The notes below the pieces were generated by a model. The model was not told the DNA's origin. It saw only the letters and a program-made list of their open reading frames with translations, and did no database searches. A stretch of DNA of 17,929 bases. Source: an uncultured Actinomycetes bacterium. GTDB lineage: Bacteria; Actinomycetota; Actinomycetes; Mycobacteriales; Mycobacteriaceae. A program made the position numbers and the translations under genes. The stretch spans positions 1 through 17,929 of the forward strand of contig CAIWCQ010000111.1 in assembly GCA_903911165.1 (NCBI GenBank), given 5' to 3'. Of this stretch, positions 6,350-13,977 are shown piece after piece. How positions within the stretch are numbered: position 1 is the stretch's first letter; each line of letters opens with the position of its first letter.

Positions 6350-6378
6350 ACCGTACCCGCGCGCCGGGGGTGTGCCAA
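6350..6378 (-). promoter_or_regulatory. minus-strand promoter with 17-bp spacer
   Basis: On the minus strand TTGGCA (6373-6378) and TACGGT (6350-6355) are separated by exactly 17 bp. This is good SigA-type spacing with five of six -35 matches. Transcription would start near 6342-6343, a few bases before the AAAGGAGGTGG site. It lies downstream of the aminotransferase gene and points into the gap, where no annotated gene follows in that direction. Confidence 0.55.
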
Positions 6379-6394
6379 GCATTTTTTCGGCCGG

Positions 6395-7276
6395 TCAGCG
6401 ATCCTGGAGGATCGCCGCCTCGACCAGTTCGGCCACCACGTCCGCCAACGGCGCCGGCGGCAGTCGGCGTCCGTCAAGGGTGTGCACCCGGGCAGCCAGA
6501 GTGATGCTTGATACCAGCCAAACCCCCTGCGCCGTATACAGATCGGCAGGCCGCAACCGGTGGTAATCGCAGTCGTAACCGCGCGTCCGGGCCACCTCGA
6601 AGAGCGCTTGCTGGGTCGTGCCGCGCAGGATCGGATACCACGGTGGCGGAGTCAGCAGGCATGGCCGCCCATCGGACCCGGCAGCGACGATCACCACCGT
6701 CGATCGCGGACCCTCGAGGACGAATCCGTCGGTGCTGGTGAAGATGACGTCGTCGGCGCCACGGGCGGCCGCATGCCGAAGCGCAGCCATGTTGATTGCA
6801 TAGGAGAGCGTCTTCGCCCCGGCCAGCAGCCACGGCATGGCGTCGACTCCCGACGCCGCGAGCCCGCGTTCGAGCAGCGTGGCCGATGCTCCGTCACGCC
6901 TCGCCACCACTGCCCGCGGCGGCACCGGATTGATCATCAGGTACGCGGTCGGCTCCGAACCAAACTCCCGGCCGCGGCTGTACACCAGTCGCAGCGCGCC
7001 CTCCGCGGACGTCTGTTGGGTCCAGAGTCGGACCGCAATGTCGATGGCGCTGCGCCAGGCACCCAGATCAGGGTCCGGCAGTTCCAGCATGACCGCCGAG
7101 GAGACCAGTCGGCGCAGGTGTGATTCGACCAGACAGGGGGCGCCCCCGCGGATGAGCAGTGTTTCGAAGACACCGTCGCCACGCACGGCAGCCAGGTCAT
7201 CGCCAGTCAGCAGGGGGCTACCCGGATCACGGACGGCACCGTCGAGGGTTACGAGCACCGAGGCGTCGCCGGACAT
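6395..7276 (-). CDS. pabC: class IV PLP aminotransferase, probable aminodeoxychorismate lyase
   Basis: Probable 4-amino-4-deoxychorismate lyase, which eliminates pyruvate to give p-aminobenzoate for folate. The 293-residue product has the fold-type IV hallmarks: G-D-G-V-F-E-T near 33-39, the Schiff-base lysine Lys155 in L-A-G-A-K-T-L-S-Y-A, and Glu188 in V-L-E-G-P-R-S-T, the residue that usually contacts the PLP ring nitrogen. It corresponds to Rv0812, which is reported to have this activity. A branched-chain or D-amino-acid aminotransferase of the same class is the main alternative. The ATG at 7274-7276 lacks a Shine-Dalgarno and sits 8 nt after TAGGCT, so a leaderless start is likely. It is divergent from a folate-binding YgfZ protein, which fits a folate link. 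Confidence 0.85.
   Translation of the reverse strand: MSGDASVLVTLDGAVRDPGSPLLTGDDLAAVRGDGVFETLLIRGGAPCLVESHLRRLVSSAVMLELPDPDLGAWRSAIDIAVRLWTQQTSAEGALRLVYSRGREFGSEPTAYLMINPVPPRAVVARRDGASATLLERGLAASGVDAMPWLLAGAKTLSYAINMAALRHAAARGADDVIFTSTDGFVLEGPRSTVVIVAAGSDGRPCLLTPPPWYPILRGTTQQALFEVARTRGYDCDYHRLRPADLYTAQGVWLVSSITLAARVHTLDGRRLPPAPLADVVAELVEAAILQDR
6398..6415 (-). terminator. stem-loop at the pabC stop codon
   Basis: GCGATCC (6398-6404) and GGATCGC (6409-6415) form a perfect 7-bp stem with a 4-nt loop, ending at the pabC stop. There is no U-run on the minus strand; the nearby T6 is on the plus strand. It may be a short terminator or 3'-end stabiliser for the aminotransferase mRNA. Confidence 0.35.
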
Positions 7277-7284
7277 GGGCTTTG

Positions 7285-7290
7285 AGCCTA
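7285..7290 (-). promoter_or_regulatory. leaderless-type -10 for pabC
   Basis: TAGGCT on the minus strand lies 8 nt before the pabC ATG, one base more than the other leaderless sites in this window. No Shine-Dalgarno is present, which supports leaderless initiation. Confidence 0.5.
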
Positions 7291-7302
7291 CTGGCAGGCC
7301 CG

Positions 7303-7308
7303 TAGAGT
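7303..7308 (+). promoter_or_regulatory. leaderless promoter -10 for the ygfZ-like gene
   Basis: TAGAGT ends exactly 7 nt before the GTG at 7316. TTGAGC at 7282-7287 is a possible but short-spaced -35 (15 bp). It faces the pabC -10 with 12 bp between the two hexamers. Confidence 0.65.
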
Positions 7309-7315
7309 TCGGGGT

Positions 7316-8413
7316 GTGTCAGCCGTGCCCGCCCCCGACCACTCCCCCGATGCCGGCGCAGTCTGGCACTACGGCGATCCGTTCTCCGAGCAGCGGTCCG
7401 CCGAACACGATGCGGTGGTGGTGGACCGCTCGCACCGGCCGGTCATCGCGGTGACCGGAGCTGACCGCCGTGCCTGGCTGCATTCCATCTCCACCCAGCA
7501 TCTCACCGGGTTGTCCGACGGAGCCTGCACGGAGAACCTCAGCCTCGACGGCCAGGGGCGGGTGGAAGATCACTGGCAGCAGACCGAACTGGGCTCCGAT
7601 TCCGACGGGGTCAGCTATCTGGACACCGAGCCGTGGCGCGGGGAGCCGCTGCTGGCCTATCTGAGGAAAATGGTCTTCTGGTCCGATGCCCACCCGGTCG
7701 AGGCCGATCTCGCGGTGTTGTCGCTGATCGGGCCGAAACTGGCGGATCCCGCGGTGTTGGAGGCGCTGGGACTCGACGCACTGCCCGCTGAGTCGACCGC
7801 GGTGAGCCTCACCGGCGGCGGATTCGCGCGGCGGATGCCAGCCACGTCCGATGCGGTCGAGCTGGATCTCGTGGTGCCCCGCGCCGATGTCGACGCGTGG
7901 CTGGTCCGGCTTACCGCCGCCGGGGTGCGCCGGGCAGGCATCTGGGCGTTCGAGGCGCACCGGGTGGCGGCGGGGCGTCCCCGCCTCGGGGTGGACACCG
8001 ACGACAGAACAATCCCCCACGAGGTGGGCTGGATAGGGCCGCCCGGGCAGGGCGCGGTGCACCTGGACAAGGGCTGCTATCGCGGCCAGGAGACCGTGGC
8101 TCGGGTGCACAACCTCGGTCGGCCGCCCCGGATGCTGGTGCTCGTGCATCTGGACGGCTCCGGTGAACGCCCGGTGACCGGCGATCCCCTGCTGGCCGAC
8201 GGACGACCGGTGGGCAGGTTGGGCACCGTCGTCGACCATGTCGACCTCGGCCCGATCGCCCTGGCGTTGATCAAGCGCGGCATTGCCTCCGGTACCGCGT
8301 TGACTACCGGCGGCGAGCACCCGGTCGCCGCCGAGATCGATCCGGACTCCCTACCAGCCGCCGATCACACCGGTGCCGGCCGTCGCGCTGTCGACCGCTT
8401 GCGCGGTGCCTGA
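7316..8413 (+). CDS. ygfZ: YgfZ/GcvT-like folate-binding protein
   Basis: The 365-residue protein belongs to the YgfZ branch of the GcvT family, tetrahydrofolate-binding proteins that help assemble or repair certain Fe-S enzymes. The diagnostic motif K-G-C-Y-x-G-Q-E is intact at 252-259 (K-G-C-Y-R-G-Q-E), followed by T-V-A-R-V-H-N-L-G-R. The N-terminal folate-binding part includes V-D-R-S-H-R and V-T-G-A-D-R-R-A-W-L. Upstream of the motif lie G-I-W-A-F-E-A-H-R-V-A-A-G-R-P-R-L-G. The counterpart is Rv0811c. GTG at 7316 is chosen for the leaderless -10 at 7 nt. An in-frame GTG three codons later is an alternative. PurF nearby is an Fe-S enzyme, but a link to YgfZ is only speculative. Confidence 0.9.
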   Translation: MSAVPAPDHSPDAGAVWHYGDPFSEQRSAEHDAVVVDRSHRPVIAVTGADRRAWLHSISTQHLTGLSDGACTENLSLDGQGRVEDHWQQTELGSDSDGVSYLDTEPWRGEPLLAYLRKMVFWSDAHPVEADLAVLSLIGPKLADPAVLEALGLDALPAESTAVSLTGGGFARRMPATSDAVELDLVVPRADVDAWLVRLTAAGVRRAGIWAFEAHRVAAGRPRLGVDTDDRTIPHEVGWIGPPGQGAVHLDKGCYRGQETVARVHNLGRPPRMLVLVHLDGSGERPVTGDPLLADGRPVGRLGTVVDHVDLGPIALALIKRGIASGTALTTGGEHPVAAEIDPDSLPAADHTGAGRRAVDRLRGA

Positions 8414-8477
8414 CCGGCGGGACGTGCTTTTCGCCGCTTGGTGAATGGGCCTGCGAACACTTCGCCGCGCGGCACGG

Positions 8478-8483
8478 TAAAGT
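8478..8483 (+). promoter_or_regulatory. candidate -10 for the DUF3073 gene
   Basis: TAAAGT fits TANNNT, with a likely start near 8490. That gives a 5' leader of about 70 nt carrying the stem-loop at 8510-8537. No good -35 was seen. Confidence 0.4.
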
Positions 8484-8509
8484 AATTTCAGGACACACAC
8501 AACACTGAC

Positions 8510-8537
8510 CGGAGCCGCCTGGCTGCAGGCCGCTCCG
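8510..8537 (+). promoter_or_regulatory. leader stem-loop upstream of DUF3073
   Basis: CGGAGC (8510-8515) pairs with GCTCCG (8532-8537). Inside it GCCT (8517-8520) pairs with AGGC (8527-8530) around a 6-nt loop, leaving a single C-C mismatch between the two helices. The result is a ten-pair hairpin in the leader, 23 nt before the start codon. Function is unknown and no known riboswitch class is recognised. Confidence 0.5.
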
Positions 8538-8546
8538 TTATTGCGC

Positions 8547-8560
8547 GAGGGGGTTCCCCC
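8547..8560 (+). promoter_or_regulatory. palindromic ribosome-binding site of DUF3073
   Basis: The Shine-Dalgarno GAGGGGG (8547-8553) is followed by TTCCCCC running into the ATG at 8561. GGGGGTTCCCCC is thus a perfect palindrome that places the ribosome-binding site and the bases before the start in one possible small hairpin (three or four pairs once the loop is allowed for), or in an intermolecular duplex. Confidence 0.55.
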
Positions 8561-8734
8561 ATGGGCCGCGGCCGGGCTAAGGCAAAGCAGACCAAGGTTG
8601 CCCGAGAGCTGAAATACAGCTCTCCGCAAACCAATTTCGAGCGGCTCCAACAGGAGCTGACCGGATCCGAAGCCGATGATGCGCGGGGCGCGGTCAACGG
8701 TTCGGACGACTCCTGGGACGACGAGGGCCGCTAA
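8561..8734 (+). CDS. DUF3073 small protein (57 aa)
   Basis: The 57-residue product begins M-G-R-G-R-A-K-A-K-Q-T-K-V-A-R-E-L-K-Y and contains D-F/N-F-E-R-L-Q-Q-E-L near the middle, here T-N-F-E-R-L-Q-Q-E-L, with an acidic end D-D-S-W-D-D-E-G-R. This basic head and acidic tail is typical of the actinobacterial DUF3073 family (Rv0810c-like). Function is unknown. The charge layout suggests binding to nucleic acid or the ribosome, which is inference. It lies 147 bp after ygfZ with its own leader, and converges on purM across 49 bp. Confidence 0.88.
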   Translation: MGRGRAKAKQTKVARELKYSSPQTNFERLQQELTGSEADDARGAVNGSDDSWDDEGR

Positions 8735-8766
8735 AGCCCCGCCGGCCCTGCCAGCCCCGCCGGCCC
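8735..8766. repeat. imperfect tandem repeat between convergent genes
   Basis: AGCCCCGCCGGCCC occurs at 8735-8748 and 8753-8766, an 18-bp period. It fills most of the gap between the DUF3073 and purM stops. No terminator-like stem with a U-run is evident, though GCCGGC palindromes occur in both copies. Confidence 0.7.
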
Positions 8767-8783
8767 CGCGGCGCGTGGACCGA

Positions 8784-9848
<1,065 letters not shown>

Positions 9849-9856
9849 CGGCGCTA

Positions 9857-9887
9857 AGGCTACCGGCAGCCGTCCGGCAGCGGTCAA
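9857..9887 (-). promoter_or_regulatory. purM promoter overlapping the DUF2461 stop
   Basis: On the minus strand TTGACC (9882-9887) and TAGCCT (9857-9862) are 19 bp apart, and the -10 ends 8 nt before the purM ATG. The upstream gene's TGA stop is embedded in TTGACC. The -35 is strong, the spacer long. Confidence 0.5.
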
Positions 9888-10513
9888 CCGACGTTGCGGG
9901 TCAGCCATTGGCTCAATGGCGCCGCGGCTCGCAGTGCCGTGACCACACGATCCTTGGCCTTTACGGTGCCCATCCACGCGCCCACCGGCCAGGCCTTCAT
10001 CACCGCCATGCCCTTGTGCCTGAGCAGTTCGATCCGAGGATGGTCCGCGGCGGTCCCGCGCGGTGCGGTCTTGAGCACCTCGTGCGCCATGGTCGTGAAT
10101 CCAGCCTCGCGCAAGGCGACGACGATCGCGGCGAGTTCGGCGCCGGACTTCTCCCGGGTGACGGCGGCGCGATAGCGCTGCAGAGCCGCCGAGTCGGGCA
10201 TGTACAAACCGCCGCCGGCAGACAGTCCGTCGGCGGAGAAGGACACGTAGGCCTGGCCTGGGCCCGAGCCCAGCGTCGCCGCGCAGGTGGTCTTATACGG
10301 CGTCTTATCGGCGCTGAAGCGCACGTCGCGGTAGGGCCGGAAGAGCTTTGCGGGACCGAACTCATCAGCGAGTTCGGCGAGCAGTTGCTCCATCGGGGCG
10401 CGCACGCAGTCGTCATACACGGCTTTGTTCCCCTGCCAGTACGTCTTGGAGTTGTCGGCCCCCAGACCCTCGTAGAACTCGACAGCCTCAACAGGCCAAC
10501 CGGTGAACGCCAT
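9884..10513 (-). CDS. DUF2461 family protein
   Basis: The 209-residue product begins M-A-F-T-G-W-P and contains F-Y-E-G-L-G-A-D-N-S-K-T-Y-W and F-R-P-Y-R-D-V-R-F-S-A-D-K-T-P-Y-K-T, the hallmark stretch of DUF2461 (TIGR02453-like) proteins. Function is unknown for the family. The protein looks soluble, with no signal or membrane segment. It ends 35 bp before purM on the same strand. A CACAAT 6 nt before the ATG is a weak leaderless-promoter candidate. It is not at this place in M. tuberculosis as I recall, so it was gained here or lost there. Confidence 0.8.
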   Translation of the reverse strand: MAFTGWPVEAVEFYEGLGADNSKTYWQGNKAVYDDCVRAPMEQLLAELADEFGPAKLFRPYRDVRFSADKTPYKTTCAATLGSGPGQAYVSFSADGLSAGGGLYMPDSAALQRYRAAVTREKSGAELAAIVVALREAGFTTMAHEVLKTAPRGTAADHPRIELLRHKGMAVMKAWPVGAWMGTVKAKDRVVTALRAAAPLSQWLTRNVG

Positions 10514-10567
10514 GGCTTCATTGTGGCGAGTTTCCTGACGGTGCCGTGACAGTTCCCGGCAGACCCG

Positions 10568-10585
10568 TGCGGGGATGGCCCCGCA
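10568..10585. repeat. 7-bp perfect stem-loop in a divergent intergenic region
   Basis: TGCGGGG (10568-10574) and CCCCGCA (10579-10585) form a 7-bp stem with loop ATGG, midway in the 130 bp between the divergent DUF2461 and SDR genes. That region has no TANNNT match on the plus strand near the SDR start, so its promoter is not visible. The hairpin could be an operator or part of the SDR mRNA leader. Confidence 0.4.
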
Positions 10586-10643
10586 GTGTGTTCAATGACA
10601 TCGAAGCGTTGAATGGGGCCCAACACAACGATCGGAGGCGCGG

Positions 10644-11966
10644 GTGGCCGCGAAGCAGCAGAGGTGCCTGGTGACGGGTGCCACCGGCTACATCGGCGGC
10701 CGCCTGGTGCCCAGGCTGCTGGAAAGCGGGTTCGCGGTTCGGGCGCTGGCCCGCACTCCGGACAAGCTGGCGAGCGTCCCGTGGCGTGACCGGATCGAGG
10801 TGGCCCGCGGCGACCTCAGCGACGCGTCCTCCCTGGAGGAGGCCTTCGACGACGTCGACATCGTCTACTACCTGGTCCACTCGATGGGCTTCTCCAAGGA
10901 CTTCGCGACCGAGGAACGTCGGGCCGCCCAGAACGTGGTTGCCGCGGCCCGGCGGGCCGGGGTACGGCGCATCGTCTACCTCAGCGGCCTGCATCCTGAG
11001 GGCACGGAATTGTCGAATCACCTGTCCTCGCGCACCACCGTGGGCGAGATCCTCATCGCCTCCGGCATCGAGACCATCGTGCTGCAGGCCGGGGTGGTGG
11101 TTGGCTCCGGTTCAGCGTCGTTCGAGATGATTCGTCACCTCACCGACCGACTTCCGGTGATGACCACGCCGAAGTGGGTACACAACAAGATCCAACCCAT
11201 CGCGATCCGCGACGTGCTGCACTACCTCGTCGCCGCCGCTACCTGCCCTGTGCCGGAGTCGCGAACCTGGGACATCGGCGGCCCCGACGTCCTCGAATAC
11301 GGCGACATGATGCAGATCTACGCCCAGGTCGCCGGGTTGCGCCACCGCCACATCCTGGTGCTGCCGGTTCTCACGCCGCGAATCGCGGCGCTGTGGGTCG
11401 GCTTCGTGACCCCGATCCCATCTGGGTTGGCTCGCCCACTCGTCGAATCACTGCACTGCGACGCGGTGATGAACAACCATGACATCGACACGATCATCGA
11501 GCCTCCCGACGGGGGCCTGACTCCCTACCGGCGATCGGTCTCCCTTGCACTGGCGCGCATCGCCCGCGGCGATGTGGAGACCACCTGGAACACCGGCACC
11601 GCCGCGAACCTGCCCAGCGATCCGGACTGGGCCGGCGAGGTGGTGTACACCGACACGCGATCCCGGCACACCTCGGCCAACCCCGAGCAACTCTGGAAGG
11701 CGGTCGAGCGCAGCATCCCGGCGAATTGGCGAGTCGAGGAACGCGAACACGGACGCATCCTCAAACTGCGGGCCGATAGGCGCGGCCCCGGCGACCGCTG
11801 GCTGGAAATGCGAATCACCCCCGAGGGCAACGGAAGTCGCTACGAGCAGCAGGCTATTTTCTATCCGCGCGGACTGCTGGGCCGGGTGTACTGGTTCGCC
11901 GGGCGACCACTTCAGGCGATGGCACTGGACCGCCGAGTGCGAAGGGTCACCTCGGCGGTCAGCTGA
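10644..11966 (+). CDS. SDR/NAD(P)-binding protein with shortened DUF2867 domain
   Basis: The 440-residue protein has an N-terminal extended or atypical SDR Rossmann domain, with the dinucleotide loop T-G-A-T-G-Y-I-G-G at 11-19 and V-Y-Y-L-V-H-S-M-G following. The C-terminal region (about 330-440) resembles DUF2867, with W-R-V-E, L-K-L-R-A-D, W-L-E-M-R-I and F-Y-P-R-G-L-L-G-R-V-Y-W. This is the architecture of E. coli YbjT-like proteins, usually 470-500 residues. Between S-I-P-A and N-W-R-V-E the Gly/Trp-rich core I expect in DUF2867 (about 45 residues with a W-R-x-R-G and G-G-V-G-L-R-R-G-R type motif) appears absent, with the frame kept. The GTG start has GGAGG (10634-10638) at 5 nt. The substrate is unknown. 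It converges on purF with a 5-bp gap. Confidence 0.82.
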   Translation: MAAKQQRCLVTGATGYIGGRLVPRLLESGFAVRALARTPDKLASVPWRDRIEVARGDLSDASSLEEAFDDVDIVYYLVHSMGFSKDFATEERRAAQNVVAAARRAGVRRIVYLSGLHPEGTELSNHLSSRTTVGEILIASGIETIVLQAGVVVGSGSASFEMIRHLTDRLPVMTTPKWVHNKIQPIAIRDVLHYLVAAATCPVPESRTWDIGGPDVLEYGDMMQIYAQVAGLRHRHILVLPVLTPRIAALWVGFVTPIPSGLARPLVESLHCDAVMNNHDIDTIIEPPDGGLTPYRRSVSLALARIARGDVETTWNTGTAANLPSDPDWAGEVVYTDTRSRHTSANPEQLWKAVERSIPANWRVEEREHGRILKLRADRRGPGDRWLEMRITPEGNGSRYEQQAIFYPRGLLGRVYWFAGRPLQAMALDRRVRRVTSAVS

Positions 11967-11971
11967 AAAGG

Positions 11972-13573
11972 TCAGGGACGACTGAGCGCCGACGCGTTGT
12001 CGTTGTCGGCCTGCACCGCGGCCAGCATGTTCTCCATTACGTTCTTGCCAAGTGCGGACGCGCTCGGTAGCTCGATCGGATACTTGCCGTCAAAGCAGGC
12101 GCAGCACAGTCTGCTGGTCGGTTGCTCTGTTGCCGCGACCATCCCCTGTTGGGAGATGTAGACCAGGGAATCGGCACCAATGGCCTGGCGTACCGACTCC
12201 AGCATCTCGCCGTCGTCGGTCTGGGTGCCCGGGGCGTTGGCGATCAACTCAGCCGGGGTGGCGAAGTCGATGCCATAGAAGCACGGCCATTTCACCGGCG
12301 GTGAGGCGATGCGCACGTGCACCTCGAGTGCGCCGGCCTCGCGAAGCATCCGGATCAGCGCGCGCTGGGTGTTGCCGCGCACGATCGAGTCGTCGACAAC
12401 GATCAGCCGTTTTCCGCGGATGACCTCTTTGAGCGGGTTGAGCTTGAGTCGGATACCGAGTTGCCGAATCGTCTGGGAAGGCTGAATGAAAGTACGCCCG
12501 ACGTAGGCGTTCTTCATCAGGCCCTGACCGAACGGGATGCCCGACTCCTGGGCGTAGCCGACCGCGGCCGGTGTGCCCGACTCCGGCACGCCGATCACCA
12601 GGTCGGCCTCGACCGGCTTCTCCCGGGCCAACCGGCGGCCGATGTCTACCCGGGTGCCGTGCACTGAGCGCCCGGCGATGACGCTGTCTGGGCGAGCCAG
12701 GTAGACGTACTCGAAGACGCAACCCTTCGGGGTGGGCGGGGCAAAGCGGGTGGAGCGCACCCCATCGGCATCGATGGCCAGTAACTCTCCTGGTTCTATG
12801 TCCCGCACGAAGGAGGCACCGACGATGTCGAGTGCCGCGGTCTCCGAGGCAACCACCCAGCCGCGGTCCAGCCGACCCAGGCACAGTGGACGCACCCCGA
12901 ACGGATCGCGGGCCGCGTACAGCGTGGTCTCGTCCATGAAAACCAAACAGAACGCGCCACGCACTCCCGGCAACAACTCGAGTGCGGCCTGCTCGACACT
13001 GGTGTCAGCGGCCCCCCCGGCCAGCAGTGCGCCGAGGATGTCGGAGTCGGTCGTCGCCGCTCCCGGAACGTTGTGGTTGATCAGGCCGGCCTTTCGAGCC
13101 CGGTCGGCGAGTTCAGTGGTGTTGACCAGATTCCCGTTGTGCCCCAAGGCAACTCCGGTGCCGGCGGCGGTGATGTGGAATACCGGCTGCGCGTTCTCCC
13201 AGGTAGTCGAACCGGTGGTCGAGTAGCGGCAGTGGCCGATCGCGACATGTCCGGGCATCGCGCCGAGGGTCTGCTCGTCGAACACCTGGCTGACCAGGCC
13301 AAGATCCTTGAACACCAGCACCTGAGAGCCGTCGGCGACCGCGATCCCGGCGGCCTCCTGCCCGCGATGCTGCAGTGCGTAGAGGCCGTAGTAGGTGAGT
13401 TTGGCGACTTCCTCACCGGGAGCCCAGACGCCGAAGACGCCGCATTCTTCCCGGGGTGATTCTTCCAGTTGGCCGGTCACGATATGGGCTGCTCCCTCGC
13501 GGGTGTCGGCTGTCGGTTTCTCAAGTCTACGGCTACGGACCGCTAAACCGGGAATCGAATCACCGGACGTCAT
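11972..13573 (-). CDS. purF: amidophosphoribosyltransferase (Fe-S type)
   Basis: PurF makes phosphoribosylamine from PRPP and glutamine, the committed step of purine synthesis. The 533-residue product has a propeptide of 43 residues before the glutaminase nucleophile Cys44 (E-E-C-G-V-F-G), which is removed in this class. The PRPP loop is V-V-D-D-S-I-V-R-G-N-T (about 392-402). Cys285, Cys431, Cys490 and Cys493 sit in the contexts of the four Fe-S ligands of the B. subtilis enzyme, so it should carry a 4Fe-4S cluster. The ATG at 13571-13573 overlaps the SCP_3 stop in ATGA and is preferred over an in-frame start 13 codons upstream. An internal GTG at codon 32 is also possible. It is the last gene of the minus-strand operon and Rv0808-like. 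Confidence 0.95.
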   Translation of the reverse strand: MTSGDSIPGLAVRSRRLEKPTADTREGAAHIVTGQLEESPREECGVFGVWAPGEEVAKLTYYGLYALQHRGQEAAGIAVADGSQVLVFKDLGLVSQVFDEQTLGAMPGHVAIGHCRYSTTGSTTWENAQPVFHITAAGTGVALGHNGNLVNTTELADRARKAGLINHNVPGAATTDSDILGALLAGGAADTSVEQAALELLPGVRGAFCLVFMDETTLYAARDPFGVRPLCLGRLDRGWVVASETAALDIVGASFVRDIEPGELLAIDADGVRSTRFAPPTPKGCVFEYVYLARPDSVIAGRSVHGTRVDIGRRLAREKPVEADLVIGVPESGTPAAVGYAQESGIPFGQGLMKNAYVGRTFIQPSQTIRQLGIRLKLNPLKEVIRGKRLIVVDDSIVRGNTQRALIRMLREAGALEVHVRIASPPVKWPCFYGIDFATPAELIANAPGTQTDDGEMLESVRQAIGADSLVYISQQGMVAATEQPTSRLCCACFDGKYPIELPSASALGKNVMENMLAAVQADNDNASALSRP

Positions 13574-13974
13574 AGGTCGCCGACCTGACGAAGGCTGACC
13601 AGCGGAAACCACGCCGAGATCGCCCCGGCGCGCGCTCCGGAGAGTCGCAGCAGACCCTCGGCCACGGCCTCGTCGAAGGTCTTGCGCCCGGTGACCAGCA
13701 GCAGCCAGGTTCGCGGATCAGTCTCCGTCACGTTCGGCGGTGTTCCGCGGGTGTGTTTCGGGCCCGAAATGCATTGCACCGCAACGAAAGGCGGAATCCG
13801 AACCTCGACGCTGGCACCCGGCGCCAGCGCGGCGAGGGCCCGGGCGGTGAGCCGGACAGCGGCGGCGATCTCCGCCCGGTCCGGTTCCGGGGCGGTGCCG
13901 TCGTTCAGCCATCCCGCGACCTTGACTACCGCGGCTCGAGTTGTCTCCGCATCGCCCGCACGCTGTTTGGGCAT
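13570..13974 (-). CDS. SCP_3-like protein (Rv0807-like)
   Basis: The 134-residue protein has an N-terminal helical part (V-R-L-T-A-R-A-L-A-A-L) and a conserved core, V-E-V-R-I-P-P-F-V-A-V-Q-C, followed by H-T-R-G-T-P-P-N-V-T-E-T-D and T-W-L-L-L. This matches Rv0807 and the bacterial sterol-carrier-like family (SCP_3). Small SCP-like folds bind hydrophobic ligands, but no ligand is known here. It starts 3 nt after the MFS stop and overlaps purF by 4 nt, so it is co-translated with purF. Conservation of this linkage in mycobacteria hints at a purine-related role (inference). Confidence 0.8.
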   Translation of the reverse strand: MPKQRAGDAETTRAAVVKVAGWLNDGTAPEPDRAEIAAAVRLTARALAALAPGASVEVRIPPFVAVQCISGPKHTRGTPPNVTETDPRTWLLLVTGRKTFDEAVAEGLLRLSGARAGAISAWFPLVSLRQVGDL

Positions 13975-13977
13975 ATT

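Larger units (their letters stand above)
6057..6394. other. 338-bp convergent intergenic region with structured elements
   Basis: This gap lies between the ends of the lipoprotein gene (plus) and the aminotransferase gene (minus). It has several inverted repeats and lower third-position GC in every frame than the neighbouring genes, which argues against an ordinary protein gene. On the minus strand it has the parts of a short independent transcription unit in order: promoter (6350-6378), strong ribosome-binding site (6325-6335), 13-codon ORF (6274-6315), hairpin (6240-6265) and large hairpin (6124-6175). Each is listed separately. Confidence 0.6.

Noticed and set aside
10590..10613. TTCAA...TTGAA inverted repeat as an operator upstream of the SDR gene.
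   Set aside because: The arms are only 5 bp with a 13-nt centre, too weak to separate from chance.
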